Assembly (NCBI RefSeq): GCF_002760655.1
Contig: NZ_PDOC01000001.1
Location: 434,001 to 498,000 of the forward strand
Source of the DNA: Massilia eurypsychrophila
GTDB taxonomy: Bacteria > Pseudomonadota > Gammaproteobacteria > Burkholderiales > Burkholderiaceae_D
DNA: 64,000 nt
Direction of reading: 5' to 3'
Shown: one piece after another, positions 17,103 to 26,260 of the stretch
Layout: every line of letters starts with the position of its first letter
Position numbering within the stretch: the first letter of the stretch is position 1
Program-made: the position numbers and the translations under genes
The notes under the pieces: generated by a model
What the model was told of the DNA's origin: nothing
The model's input: only the letters and a program-made list of their open reading frames with translations
The model's database searches: none

Positions 17103-19316
17103 ATGTCTGAAATCAGCCCGGCGTTAAAGTCCCGCCTACACCACGTACGGCCGCCTGCGGTATCGACGCTGCCGGCGCGCTTGTTCCTGGCGGCGGTGGT
17201 GGCGTTCATCGTCTACGGTTCGCTGTTCCCGTTCGATTTCTCCGGCCAGGCGCAGTCGCTCGAAATGTTTTTCGCCGAGTCGCGCATTTTTGCCAACCGC
17301 GCGGACGCGACCGACAACTTCATCCTGTTCCTGCCGCTCGGCGTCGCGGTGCACCTGGCGTTTCGCAGCTACGCCGCGCGCGCCACCGCCGTGCTGCTGG
17401 CGGTGCTGCTGCTGGCGCTGGGCATCCAGCTGCTGCAGCTGTATCTGCCGAGCCGCATCGCGTCGGTGGCGGACGCGTTCTGGAATACCGCCGGCCTCGC
17501 CGTCGGCCTGCTGGTGGCCGCGCGTGTGCGCCATGCGTTGCGCGCCCAGCTGTCGGCCGACACCGCACACCGCGACCTGTTCCTGGTGTGCCTGGTGCTG
17601 CTGTGGTTCCTCTACGAGTCGTTCCCGTTCGTGCCCACGCTCGACATCGGCCTGCTGCGCGCGCACGTCAAGTCGGTGGTGTTCGCCCCGCCTTTCGAAC
17701 CAATGCGCCTGTTCCAGCACGGCCTGGCGGCCACCCTGGTCGGCATTGCGGTGACGCGCATCGGCATGCTGCGCCGCCCTGTGGCCGGCGTGATCGGCCT
17801 GGGCGTGGTGGCGGTCGGCCTCGAAGTGCTGGTCGCCTACGGCAGCCTGCGGCGCGAAACGCTGCTCGGCATCGTGGCGGGGCTGGCGGCAGGCTTCGTC
17901 GTCGGCCGGCGCGTCAGCGCGCGCAGCCACGACCTCGCCTTTGCGCTGGCGCTCGGCGCCTACCTGATCACCGTGCTCACGCCGTACCGCGGCCAGGCGC
18001 TCGATGGCGGCTTCACGTTGACGCCGTTTTCGCACCTGGTCTGGCGCGGCGTGCTCAAGGAAGTGCCGCCGGCGGCATTCGAGGCGCTGGCGATCGGCGC
18101 CATGCTGTGGGCCGGGATGGCCGGGCCGGCACGCTGGCGCCAGCGCCCGCTGTTGTGGAGCGCGCTGGTGGTGCTGCTGTTGCTGGTGCTCGAATGGGTG
18201 CGCGTGGCGCTGGTTGGCGTGCACGGCGACACCACCACGCTGGCGATTGCGCTGATGCTGGTGCCGGCTGCCGTCGCCCTGCATGCCGGCGCGGGTGGGG
18301 AGGCACCCGTCGCTGCGGTGGAGCCGCTATCGCCGCCGCAGAGCCAGTCGACGCGTGCTGGCCATCCGCTGCTGCCGCTGGCCGCCACCGCCGCCGTGCT
18401 GACCTTGGCGATGTGGCTGGTGCTGCAGCTGCCCGGTATTCCGTACAACCTGAAAAAGCTGTTCGGCGAGCATGCGCTCGCGGGTGCGGCGGTGTTTTCG
18501 CTGGCGCTGCTGTGGCTCGGCGGCGGACCGTGGCTGGCCGCGCGCGCGGTGCTGCAGCTCGATGCGCGGCGCCGCCACGGCGCCTTCTGGACGCCGCTGA
18601 TGGTGATCGGCCTGGCGCTGGTCAGCTACGCACTGGTCAACATCGCCACGCCGGCCATCATGCTCGAGAAGATCATCGGCGCGCCAGACCTGTATCGCCG
18701 CGTCGTCGACGACAATTACTGGGGCGAGGCCTGGCGTGCCGGCTTGGCCGGCTGGCCGCGCGTTGCGGTCGACGCGGCCGAACGGCTGGTGCGCTTCGTC
18801 GCGCTGTACGCGGTGTTTGCGATCCCGCTGGTGATCGGCTTGGCGGTGATCGCACGGCGCGACCGGCGCGCGCGCGTCATCGTCTTGGTACTGTGCCTGC
18901 TGCCGTTCTGGGTGCTGGCCAAGTACGTCGTGCTGGACTGGGCGATCACCGATAATCTCACCGAACTGGTGGTCGACGGCGGCGCATTCTACCTGGCGCT
19001 GGCGGTGGCGCTGTTCGCCGCCAATGCGGTGCTGATCGGAGGAGGGCTGGGTCGTTTGCCGGTGATGGCGGCGGCGACTGCGGCGCTGCTGGGCGCCAGC
19101 TGGATGCTGCTGAACCATGCCATCGAGACGGTGGTAATCAACGGCGGCAGGGTGTTCGGCGGCTTGCAGTTTCTACTCGGCGCCGACCGCACCACCTTGC
19201 TGGCGGCGCCGGAGCTGTTCGCCCGCTGGGGCGCGCTGTACCTGGCTGCGCTGGCCGCGGTGGTCGCCGGCATCGTGCTGGCCAGGAGATTGCGGCCGCT
19301 GCCGGCCGCGTCTTGA
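17103..19316 (+). CDS. Large VanZ-like multi-pass membrane protein
   Basis: 737 residues, much longer than typical VanZ proteins (about 150-200). The N-terminal ~130 residues match the VanZ pattern (YGSLFPFDF, RADATDNFILFLPLGVAV, LQLYLPSRIASVADAFWNTAG). The rest contains many further transmembrane helices, including a second block that again has DNFI-like spacing near 300 (LTPYRGQALDGGFTLTPFSH). No catalytic motif is recognisable. VanZ-like proteins are frequent in XrtA loci, where their role is unknown. It is the last gene of the plus-strand run that starts at 7378 and meets the TPR gene tail to tail. Confidence 0.82.
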   Translation: MSEISPALKSRLHHVRPPAVSTLPARLFLAAVVAFIVYGSLFPFDFSGQAQSLEMFFAESRIFANRADATDNFILFLPLGVAVHLAFRSYAARATAVLLAVLLLALGIQLLQLYLPSRIASVADAFWNTAGLAVGLLVAARVRHALRAQLSADTAHRDLFLVCLVLLWFLYESFPFVPTLDIGLLRAHVKSVVFAPPFEPMRLFQHGLAATLVGIAVTRIGMLRRPVAGVIGLGVVAVGLEVLVAYGSLRRETLLGIVAGLAAGFVVGRRVSARSHDLAFALALGAYLITVLTPYRGQALDGGFTLTPFSHLVWRGVLKEVPPAAFEALAIGAMLWAGMAGPARWRQRPLLWSALVVLLLLVLEWVRVALVGVHGDTTTLAIALMLVPAAVALHAGAGGEAPVAAVEPLSPPQSQSTRAGHPLLPLAATAAVLTLAMWLVLQLPGIPYNLKKLFGEHALAGAAVFSLALLWLGGGPWLAARAVLQLDARRRHGAFWTPLMVIGLALVSYALVNIATPAIMLEKIIGAPDLYRRVVDDNYWGEAWRAGLAGWPRVAVDAAERLVRFVALYAVFAIPLVIGLAVIARRDRRARVIVLVLCLLPFWVLAKYVVLDWAITDNLTELVVDGGAFYLALAVALFAANAVLIGGGLGRLPVMAAATAALLGASWMLLNHAIETVVINGGRVFGGLQFLLGADRTTLLAAPELFARWGALYLAALAAVVAGIVLARRLRPLPAAS

Positions 19317-19358
19317 TTACGCCTTCTTTTCGTGCGGTAAGGCACCGTAACTCATGGA

Positions 19359-20000
19359 TTATTTAGGCTTAGGCTCGTTCGACCCCTGCCGTACCTGGGC
19401 CAGGCGGTTGCGCAGGCCCGGCAGTGGAAAGCCGAGTGCATAGGCCTTGTCGGCGTACTGGGCTGCCTTGTCGTACTGTTTCGTCTTCATGTACTGCAGG
19501 CCGAGATTGTAGTTGATGGTCGCATTCTCCGGCGCCAGTTCGACGCCCGTCTCGAACATGGCGATCGCTTCCTTCGTCCTGCCGAGGGAAGCGAGATAGT
19601 TGCCATACACGGCACGCACCAAGGGGTCATCCGGGGTGAATCGAATCGCGCGAATGAAATAGCATTCAGTCGGGAAGCGGGCACCCGGCATGTGCAAGGA
19701 TTTGTCGCGCAGCGATATCCTGCCCATGGTTTCAAGCGCCCGGGGATGGTTTGGGATCGCCCGCAAGGTGTAGTCGATGTCGCCGGCGATCAGACCGGAA
19801 ACGCCGCGAATCCCTTTTTCCACGTCCGCCGTGAAGTGCGCGTCTTCGACCAGGTCAAAGCCACCCGGCCCGCGAGTGCGGAAATCGAATGGTCCATAGT
19901 GGTTCTTCAATTCGCCGCAATAATTGGCTTTCGCGGCGAATACCGGGCCCGCCAACACCAGCAAGGCGCACGCAATGGCGTAGCTCACATTTTTTTTCAT
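19359..20000 (-). CDS. Secreted TPR-repeat protein
   Basis: 213 residues. A signal peptide (MKKNVSYAIACALLVLAGPVFA) is followed by about 80 residues without a known match and then tetratricopeptide-like repeats at roughly 115-190 (RAVYGNYLASLGRTKEAIAM, YNLGLQYMKTKQYDKAAQYA). It probably serves as a periplasmic scaffold in EPS assembly or export. The start is the ATG at 20000, which begins the signal peptide; the frame is open to 20048 but that extension has no signal-like features. It is the last gene in the minus-strand run with the hydrolases, separated from them by 70 nt. Confidence 0.85.
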   Translation of the reverse strand: MKKNVSYAIACALLVLAGPVFAAKANYCGELKNHYGPFDFRTRGPGGFDLVEDAHFTADVEKGIRGVSGLIAGDIDYTLRAIPNHPRALETMGRISLRDKSLHMPGARFPTECYFIRAIRFTPDDPLVRAVYGNYLASLGRTKEAIAMFETGVELAPENATINYNLGLQYMKTKQYDKAAQYADKAYALGFPLPGLRNRLAQVRQGSNEPKPK

Positions 20001-20070
20001 GGATTTCCCCGTGATTGACTCGCACCTGCGTGCGGCGATAATGTACAAAACTGTTCCCGTCGGCCAGAGC

Positions 20071-20922
20071 TTACCATGTCGTTAACCATGCGCCAGTCCA
20101 GCTGGACACCTGGTCCCGCCAGTGGCGTCGCGAAAACGTATGGTCGGCCGCTTCCAGGGTCTGGCGCGAGATGCGGGGCGCGTCGAGCAGCGCGCGCCAT
20201 TGGCTCGTGCCATTGGCCATGTCGAGAAATTCCTTAGCCGTCAAGTCGGCGCCGCTGATCACCAGCAGCACTTTTCCGTCGAAACGCGCCAGCCCGGTCT
20301 GCATGCGGGTGTGGAATGAAGGCCGGGATGGCGTATTGTCCGAAGTGGCAGCGGCCCGGCCTAACACCGTGGCGAGCTGGTTCCAGAACGAGCGGGCGGC
20401 GGCGCCGTAATCGAAACGCAGCAACACGATCTTCCTCCACATCGCAGGGTCGAGCAGGCGCGCACGGTAGTAATGTTTGAGCGTGGTCTTGGCAAATCCC
20501 TGCGCGCTGCGCGCCCATGGATTGAGCAGCACCAGGCCGGTCACACGCGGATCCTGATTTGCGTAAAACAACGCTGCCGACGCGCCGTCGCACAGGCCCC
20601 AGATCACCACGTCCTCGAGCTGCGGAACGGCGGCGAAGAACTGGTCGATGGCAGCGCGCAGGTCCTCGTCGACTTGCTCAAAGTCGCGCATCTCGCCGCC
20701 GCTGTCGCCCATGCCGCGATAGTCGAACCGCAGCACGGCGAAGCCCTGCTCGGCGAGCGAGCGGGCCAACAAGGTGAATTGACGGTGGCTGCCGACGCGA
20801 TATTGCGGGCCGCCGACAAGCACCAGCACGCCGCGTTTGGCCGGTTGTTCAGGCACGCTGGCTATGCCATATAAGGCCTCGTCGCGGCAGGCAAATTTAA
20901 GCCCAAGTTCTTGATAGTTCAT
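20071..20922 (-). CDS. Exosortase A system-associated hydrolase 1 (alpha/beta fold)
   Basis: 283 residues resembling TIGR03100. Alpha/beta-hydrolase fold with an oxyanion region VLVGGPQYRVGSHRQF, the FDYRGMGDSGG loop, and a nucleophile elbow GLCDGAS in which the nucleophile is Cys111 instead of Ser. A late ISGADLTAKEF segment and His in ADHTFSRR fit the acid and histidine of the triad. A Cys nucleophile suggests dienelactone-hydrolase-like or acyl-transfer chemistry. It overlaps hydrolase 2 by 26 nt and is downstream of the acyl carrier protein, so an acyl or thioester substrate is plausible. The start at 20922 is the ATG before NYQELGLKF; longer frames are inside hydrolase 2. Confidence 0.88.
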   Translation of the reverse strand: MNYQELGLKFACRDEALYGIASVPEQPAKRGVLVLVGGPQYRVGSHRQFTLLARSLAEQGFAVLRFDYRGMGDSGGEMRDFEQVDEDLRAAIDQFFAAVPQLEDVVIWGLCDGASAALFYANQDPRVTGLVLLNPWARSAQGFAKTTLKHYYRARLLDPAMWRKIVLLRFDYGAAARSFWNQLATVLGRAAATSDNTPSRPSFHTRMQTGLARFDGKVLLVISGADLTAKEFLDMANGTSQWRALLDAPRISRQTLEAADHTFSRRHWRDQVSSWTGAWLTTW

Positions 20923-21772
20923 GAGAATTCTGCAATAAAACTTGCGTGGTTGCGGCAACCAGGTCGGGCGCCTCGGCAATTTCCTGGGTCGCCCAGAATG
21001 CCGTCACGACTGCCCGGTGCATCTGCAGCGCCACGCCCTGGTCGCGCCAGCGCGCCGTCAGCTTGGTCACGGCGACACTTTCCGGGCGGTCGAGCGCCGA
21101 TACTACCTCGAACCAGGCGACCGGACAAGTGGTGACGGCCAGGTGGGCGGCGTCCAGCCGGTCGATCGCCGCGCCCAGTTCGGGCGCGATTTCATAGCCG
21201 CCGACCTCGAGCATCTGGCCACCGATCAGGGTGTCGCGCAGCGACAGTCCGGCCGCGCTTTTATTGCTCTCCTTGTCCTCCGACAGGATCTCGCCGGCCG
21301 TCAGCAGGCGTAGAAACTGCTTGAGGAAGATGGCGCCGTTTTGCACCGGCTGCCACAGCACCAGACCCGCCAGCGGCAAGGCGCAGGCACACGCATAGTC
21401 GAGCGCAAGCAGGGCGCCCAGGCGCAATCCAAGCAAGCTGACTGGCTGGCCGAGGCGGTCGGAAAGCCATTGGTGGCCGGCCGCCAGGTCCTGCTTCCAC
21501 AGATCCCAGCGCGCATCGCTGAAGTCGCCGCTACTGTCGCCGCAGCCATACAGGTCGATCTGCAACACGCCAAACCCGGCCGCAGCCAGGGCGCGCGCCT
21601 GCAGCGCGGCCACGCGGCGCGACTTGTTCATCTCGTCGGCAAATGGATGGACGTACAGCACCGCGCCGCGGCAGGGACCAGGCGCGGGGGGATGGAACAG
21701 GCAGAAGCGCTGGCCCGGACTGCTCTCTAAAAAGAAAGGGTCGGCGCTAGCACCCGGTAACGCTGGTTTCAT
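20897..21772 (-). CDS. Exosortase A system-associated hydrolase 2 (alpha/beta fold, no Ser at elbow)
   Basis: 291 residues resembling TIGR03101. The fold is recognisable (AVLYVHPFADEMNKSRR, LQIDLYGCGDSSGDF), but the elbow reads GLRLG with Arg117 where the catalytic Ser should be. If that is the true elbow it cannot act as a classical serine hydrolase; it may be a binding partner of hydrolase 1 or use another mechanism. It overlaps the ACP gene by 4 nt upstream and hydrolase 1 by 26 nt downstream, so the three are translationally coupled. The ATG at 21772 overlaps the ACP stop as ATGA. Confidence 0.87.
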   Translation of the reverse strand: MKPALPGASADPFFLESSPGQRFCLFHPPAPGPCRGAVLYVHPFADEMNKSRRVAALQARALAAAGFGVLQIDLYGCGDSSGDFSDARWDLWKQDLAAGHQWLSDRLGQPVSLLGLRLGALLALDYACACALPLAGLVLWQPVQNGAIFLKQFLRLLTAGEILSEDKESNKSAAGLSLRDTLIGGQMLEVGGYEIAPELGAAIDRLDAAHLAVTTCPVAWFEVVSALDRPESVAVTKLTARWRDQGVALQMHRAVVTAFWATQEIAEAPDLVAATTQVLLQNSHELSRTWA

Positions 21773-22017
21773 TCGCCGAGCTTTTCCTGCACGAAAGCGG
21801 CCAGGCTGCCGAGAGTTTCGAACGTGCTGGCGCTGATTTCGTCATCCTCGACAACGATGCCGAAGTGCTCCTCGAGCGCTGTGATGAGAGTGACGACGGC
21901 CATCGAGTCGAGCTCGGGGATGCTGCCAAGCAATCCCGAACTGGCGGTCATCGTGTTGCGCGCGTCGCCCAGGCTGAGCACATCGGCGACGATATTTTTG
22001 ACTTCCTCAAGATACAT
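21769..22017 (-). CDS. Acyl carrier protein (phosphopantetheine-binding)
   Basis: 82 residues, the normal length for a stand-alone ACP. The 4'-phosphopantetheine site is Ser38 in ELDSMAV, followed by the usual acidic helix (TALEEHFGIVVEDDEIS). It should carry an acyl or aminoacyl group as a thioester. A matching adenylating enzyme (24668) is encoded on the other side of the divergent promoter region, and the two XrtA-associated hydrolases lie downstream in the same operon. The ATG at 22017 has GGAG upstream. ACPs of this kind are known companions of XrtA loci; their cargo is not known. Confidence 0.93.
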   Translation of the reverse strand: MYLEEVKNIVADVLSLGDARNTMTASSGLLGSIPELDSMAVVTLITALEEHFGIVVEDDEISASTFETLGSLAAFVQEKLGE

Positions 22018-22094
22018 GCTAACTCCATTTTTTATTGGCTGTCATAGTACACCGCGGCGAGCTGGACAGTCCACACGGGATGTTGCCGATTTGC

Positions 22095-23123
22095 TCAGAC
22101 GGTATCGCCAGCCGAACGCAGGTTCTTCATCATGCGCAAGGTAAAGCGCAGCCGGTCGCGGTCCCATGGGGTAAAGCGCGGCAATTGAAACTGGTCGCCG
22201 CCCGGCCGCGCCGCGCCCCACGACGTCGATACCGCCGCCTCGAAACCGAGCTGGCGCACCATCGCGACGTGTTCGGCGTGGTAGTCCTGGCCTGGTTTGC
22301 CGTTCGGGTAGGCAAATACGGTCACCGGTGCGTCGATCAACGCTTCGAGCGCGTGCTTGCCATCGGCAATTTCCTGCCGGGCCGCCGCTGACGGCAGGCG
22401 CGCAATAATCGGGTGATTGACGGTGTGGCCGCCGATTTCGATTCCGGCCTTGTGCAGCTGGCGCACCTGGGCCGAGGTCATCATCAGGTCGTTCGGCAGT
22501 ACGACAGGCACGAGCGCGGCGATGGCATCAACATGCTGCTGGCGCTGCTCCATCGGAACATACTTGAGCTTGCCGAGCAGGGCCGTGATCGCCTGGCGGC
22601 GCTGCTCGATGGAGTCAAGCGTGAACGCGCCGTAGCCGACAGCAGACAAGTCGATCACTGATGGCGCATTGCGGATCAACTCGATGATCGTGTCGTTCCA
22701 CATTCGTCCGCCGTTGAGAAAGCCGGTCGCCACGAACACGGTCGCCGGCACCCCATGCTTTTGCAGCAGCGGCAGCGCGATCTCTGCGTTGTCGGCATAG
22801 CCATCGTCAAATGTCAGGCAGGCTGCGCGCGCCGGCAGCGTGTTGTCGCGCAAACCGGCGACGGCCTCGCGCAACGAAATAATGTTGAAGTTTGCTTTAA
22901 GGAACGCCAAATGCTGCTCGAAGCGGGGTGCATCGATTTCGTCCGGGAACAATGGGTCCGGCCGCGCCAGGACCCGGTGATAGATCAGGATCGACAGCCG
23001 GTTTCGCAATGGCCGAAGCGAACCGAGCTGCTTGAGGGCGCCACAGGCCAGTGAAGGCAGTGCGTCACCGAGCCCACCGGAGGTGGCGCCGGCGCGTGTC
23101 GTAAGTGCGTTAGTCAGATTCAT
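22095..23123 (-). CDS. Polysaccharide deacetylase family protein (carbohydrate esterase 4 type)
   Basis: 342 residues. NodB-type domain from about residue 95: catalytic and metal motif TFDDGYADN, metal-binding HTVNHP, then FAYPNGKPGQDY and a C-terminal FTLRMM segment. These are the expected motifs for removing N- or O-acetyl groups from a polysaccharide or its lipid-linked precursor. About 45 N-terminal residues precede the LIYHRV motif; no clear signal peptide is visible, so it may act on the cytoplasmic side. It overlaps the O-ligase-like gene by 4 nt and is followed 77 nt later by the ACP gene. It differs from the XrtA-type deacetylase at 58944. Confidence 0.88.
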   Translation of the reverse strand: MNLTNALTTRAGATSGGLGDALPSLACGALKQLGSLRPLRNRLSILIYHRVLARPDPLFPDEIDAPRFEQHLAFLKANFNIISLREAVAGLRDNTLPARAACLTFDDGYADNAEIALPLLQKHGVPATVFVATGFLNGGRMWNDTIIELIRNAPSVIDLSAVGYGAFTLDSIEQRRQAITALLGKLKYVPMEQRQQHVDAIAALVPVVLPNDLMMTSAQVRQLHKAGIEIGGHTVNHPIIARLPSAAARQEIADGKHALEALIDAPVTVFAYPNGKPGQDYHAEHVAMVRQLGFEAAVSTSWGAARPGGDQFQLPRFTPWDRDRLRFTLRMMKNLRSAGDTV

Positions 23124-24433
23124 GCATGTACCTGTGGTGCCGCCGCAACGGCGCGCGGCTGTTGATTTGCCGAGGCGCGCGCCGCGGCCGCTTCAGCCTT
23201 CAAGGTGTTTTCGACCAGATAGCCGGTGCACACCACCAGAGCCATTAGATAATACGGTACGTCGTAGTACGCAAGGCTGAGAAAGGCGCCACCCACTGCA
23301 AACCCGAGCAAGCTGACCTGAATCATTGTACCGAGGGTCGCGGCCCACTTCAGGTCATCGCGTTTGGCCGTCATGCGCACTATCCAGGAACAACGCCTGA
23401 AGGCAAGGGTAGCCAGCAGCAAGTACAGCCCGAGGCCGACGAACCCGTGCTCCCCCAACACTTGGAAATAGATGCTGTGTGCGGCATGAACATCGTTCGG
23501 GTTGGGTGCATACAGGGCGAAGATGTTGCCGGTCCAAATGTGAAAACCGCCGCCAACCAGTGGGCGCTCCAGGGCCAGGTTGGTCGCCATTTTCCAGGCG
23601 TTAATGCGGCCCATTGCCGATTCATCTTGCTCGTACGTATTAATAGTATCCATTCGCGCGGTCCATTTGTCCGGCATGAATGCGATCGCCGCTGGCAGCA
23701 GCAGGACCATTACCGTTCCCATCACTGCTTTCTTTGGACTCTTCCACCACAGGTATCCCATCATGGCGACGATTCCGACTAAGGCCCCACGCGAATACGA
23801 ACCGAGCGCAGCCATCGCACACAGCGCCATTACGGCGAGAATGCCCCGCTTGATCCATTTGTTGGGCGTCTCATGTACCAGAAAATACATCATTGGGATA
23901 ATTGTGATGAAGGCCAGCGCGACCTCGTTGTTGCCCTCGATATAGCTGCCCTCGGGCCCCCACACCGTACTCGCACCGCCGCTCGCGACGGTAAATACGC
24001 CGCCCTTTGCGCCGTAGTAGCCAATCGACAGGCACAGCGCACACACAACCAGGTAAATCTGCCGGCGGGTCTTAATCAGCAGGATCATCGCCACCGTCAT
24101 TACTGCCGTTTTCCACATGCGGATTAGCAGATCGGTGCACTCGGCCGGAAAGAACGCAAACAACGTGGTGACTACCATCCAGACGCAAAAAGCAAGATAC
24201 GTCCAAACGATGGACGATCGGGGAAGCTGTTTTGGATCTTTTGTCAACAGCAGTGCGACCAGGGTGGTGGCGGCGACAATTGCTGCGAAAGGATAGGAGA
24301 ATGCAAAGCCCCAGCTCAACCGGTGGGGATTCATCACGCTGATCCAAATATACATCAGGATTCCGATGTAGGGCCGCTTGAAAATGAAGGGCAGCGAGCC
24401 GAACACGATCAGCGTGATGATGATGTCTCTCAT
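23120..24433 (-). CDS. O-antigen ligase/polymerase-like membrane protein, exosortase A-associated (TIGR03097-like)
   Basis: 436 residues from the chosen start. A dozen predicted transmembrane segments, a signature opening MRDIIITLIVFGSLPF and KRPYIGILMYIWISVMNPHR, and a large periplasmic loop (GGGFHIWTGNIFALY...HAAHSIYFQVLGEHG) with the pattern of O-antigen ligase (Wzy_C) domains. It may polymerise the EPS or transfer glycans to PEP-CTERM proteins, as the family name suggests; which is unproven. The ATG at 24433 gives the family-typical N-terminus. The frame is open to a TTG at 24532, which would add 33 polar residues of no recognised kind. First gene of the minus-strand run. Confidence 0.88.
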   Translation of the reverse strand: MRDIIITLIVFGSLPFIFKRPYIGILMYIWISVMNPHRLSWGFAFSYPFAAIVAATTLVALLLTKDPKQLPRSSIVWTYLAFCVWMVVTTLFAFFPAECTDLLIRMWKTAVMTVAMILLIKTRRQIYLVVCALCLSIGYYGAKGGVFTVASGGASTVWGPEGSYIEGNNEVALAFITIIPMMYFLVHETPNKWIKRGILAVMALCAMAALGSYSRGALVGIVAMMGYLWWKSPKKAVMGTVMVLLLPAAIAFMPDKWTARMDTINTYEQDESAMGRINAWKMATNLALERPLVGGGFHIWTGNIFALYAPNPNDVHAAHSIYFQVLGEHGFVGLGLYLLLATLAFRRCSWIVRMTAKRDDLKWAATLGTMIQVSLLGFAVGGAFLSLAYYDVPYYLMALVVCTGYLVENTLKAEAAAARASANQQPRAVAAAPQVHA

Positions 24434-24667
24434 GGGATCGCTCGGCGAGGATGCGTTAGGGTTCTGAACAGTTGCATTGTCGACCGATAACGAAATGTTT
24501 GGCAACACATAATTGATATTGTTATTCTTCAAGTGTTAAGATTGCGTTGCAATTTTCTGCAATATGGTATGTTGCTGGGCGAACAGATAAGCTCCCCGCG
24601 TGGCGGTCGGCGTTGAATGGTTCATCAATCCGTAGTAACTACCCAACCAGCAACACACAAGGTTTTC
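24434..24667. promoter_or_regulatory. Divergent promoter region between O-ligase-like and acyl-CoA ligase operons
   Basis: 234 nt, more AT-rich than the genes on either side. It must carry promoters for both directions. It contains the inverted repeat TTGCA (24548-24552) / TGCAA (24559-24563). I find no -24/-12 sigma-54 element with correct spacing on either strand, so these operons are probably not under direct sigma-54 control. Confidence 0.45.
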
Positions 24668-26260
24668 ATGAGCGCCCTGATCCACGACTTTATTTATCGC
24701 TCCGAGGGGCGAACTCCGGACGCGGAAGCACTTGTATACGGCAAACAACACCTCGACTACGCGTCGCTCGCCACAGCCGTACGCACTGTAGCTACGGGGC
24801 TGCTGCGCGCCGACATCGGACGCGGCGAACGAGTCGCCGTCTATTTGGAAAAGCGCGTTGAAAACGTGACTGCGATGTTCGGCGCCGCCGCCGCGGGCGC
24901 CGTGTTCGTACCCGTCAATCCGCTGCTCAAGCCCGAGCAGGTCAGCTACATTTTGGCCGACTGCAACGTGCGCGTGCTGGTCACCTCGGCCGACCGGCTC
25001 AAGCAGCTGGCGCAGGCGCTGCCGCAATGCCACGACCTGCACACGATCGTCGTGGTCGGCGACGGCGCCGAGCTGACGACGATTGGCCACATCCGGGTGC
25101 TGGCGTGGGAGTCGGCGATGAACGGCGCGGCAGGCGACACGCCGGCGCCACACCGGGCCATCGACGCCGACATGGCGGCGATCCTGTACACGTCGGGCAG
25201 CACCGGCAAGCCGAAAGGCGTTGTGTTGTCACACCGCAACATGGTCGCCGGCGCCGAGAGCGTAGCCAGCTATCTTAATAACACGGCAGCGGACCGCATC
25301 CTGGCGGTCTTGCCGCTCAGCTTCGATTACGGCCTTAGCCAGCTGACGACCGCCTTCAGCGTCGGCGCCACCGCGGTATTGATCAACCATCTGCTGGCGC
25401 GCGACGTGCTGCGCGCCGTAGTGGCCGAACGCATCACCGGCCTGGCCGCAGTGCCGCCGCTGTGGATCCAGCTGGCCCCGCTCGACTGGCCGGCCGATTG
25501 TACGCTGCGCTACCTGACCAATTCGGGCGGCGCGATGCAGCGCCCGACCCTCGACGCTCTGCGCGCGGCGCTGCCGAAGGCGCAGCCGTTCCTGATGTAC
25601 GGGCTGACCGAAGCATTCCGTTCAACCTATCTGCCGCCGGCCGAACTCGACCGCCGTCCCGATTCGATGGGCAAGGCCATTCCGAATGCCGAAGTGATGG
25701 TGCTGCGCCCCGACGGCAGCGAATGCGCGCCGGGCGAGCCGGGCGAACTGGTGCACCGGGGCGCGCTGGTATCGCTGGGGTACTGGAACGATGTGGCCAA
25801 AACGGTCGAGCGGTTCAAGCCGGTCGTGTCGGTTCACCATGGCCTGCCGCTGACCGAAATGGCGGTGTGGTCGGGCGACACCGTCCGCAAGGACACCGAA
25901 GGCTTCCTGTATTTCATCAGCCGCAATGACGAAATGATCAAGACATCTGGCTACCGGGTCAGCCCGTCGGAAGTCGAGTCGGTCGTGTATGGCTGCGATG
26001 CGGTCGCCGAGGCGGCCGCACTCGGGGTGCCGCATCCGTCGCTGGGCCAGGCCATCGTGGTCGTGGCGTTCCTGAAAGAGGGCGCCGACATCGACGCGGC
26101 CGGCCTGTTGGCCGCCTGCAAGCCGCACCTGCCCGGTTACATGCTGCCCGCCCGTATCATCGTGGCGCCGGCCAGCCTGCCGCGCAATCCGAACGGCAAG
26201 ATCGACCGCAAGCTGCTCAGCATGCAGCTCGAATCGAGCTTCGATGGCAGCGCGGCATGA
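24668..26260 (+). CDS. Acyl-CoA ligase (AMP-forming), exosortase A-associated (TIGR03098-like)
   Basis: 530 residues of the ANL adenylating superfamily. Motif A3 ILYTSGSTGKPKG is at 172-184, then YGLTE and the C-terminal hinge and lysine region (DEMIKTSGYRVSPSEVE, NPNGKIDRKLL). It activates a carboxylic acid as acyl-AMP and passes it to CoA or an ACP; the ACP at 21769 is the obvious partner. The ATG at 24668 (AAGG upstream) gives the family-typical start; the frame is open to 24617. It overlaps the decarboxylase gene by 4 nt. The substrate acid cannot be predicted by eye. Confidence 0.92.
   Translation: MSALIHDFIYRSEGRTPDAEALVYGKQHLDYASLATAVRTVATGLLRADIGRGERVAVYLEKRVENVTAMFGAAAAGAVFVPVNPLLKPEQVSYILADCNVRVLVTSADRLKQLAQALPQCHDLHTIVVVGDGAELTTIGHIRVLAWESAMNGAAGDTPAPHRAIDADMAAILYTSGSTGKPKGVVLSHRNMVAGAESVASYLNNTAADRILAVLPLSFDYGLSQLTTAFSVGATAVLINHLLARDVLRAVVAERITGLAAVPPLWIQLAPLDWPADCTLRYLTNSGGAMQRPTLDALRAALPKAQPFLMYGLTEAFRSTYLPPAELDRRPDSMGKAIPNAEVMVLRPDGSECAPGEPGELVHRGALVSLGYWNDVAKTVERFKPVVSVHHGLPLTEMAVWSGDTVRKDTEGFLYFISRNDEMIKTSGYRVSPSEVESVVYGCDAVAEAAALGVPHPSLGQAIVVVAFLKEGADIDAAGLLAACKPHLPGYMLPARIIVAPASLPRNPNGKIDRKLLSMQLESSFDGSAA

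Noticed and set aside
24434-24532. Longer N-terminus of the O-ligase-like protein from a TTG at 24532.
   Set aside because: The extra 33 residues are polar and unlike the family, which begins at the MRDIII-type start. The ATG at 24433 is preferred, though its RBS is weak.
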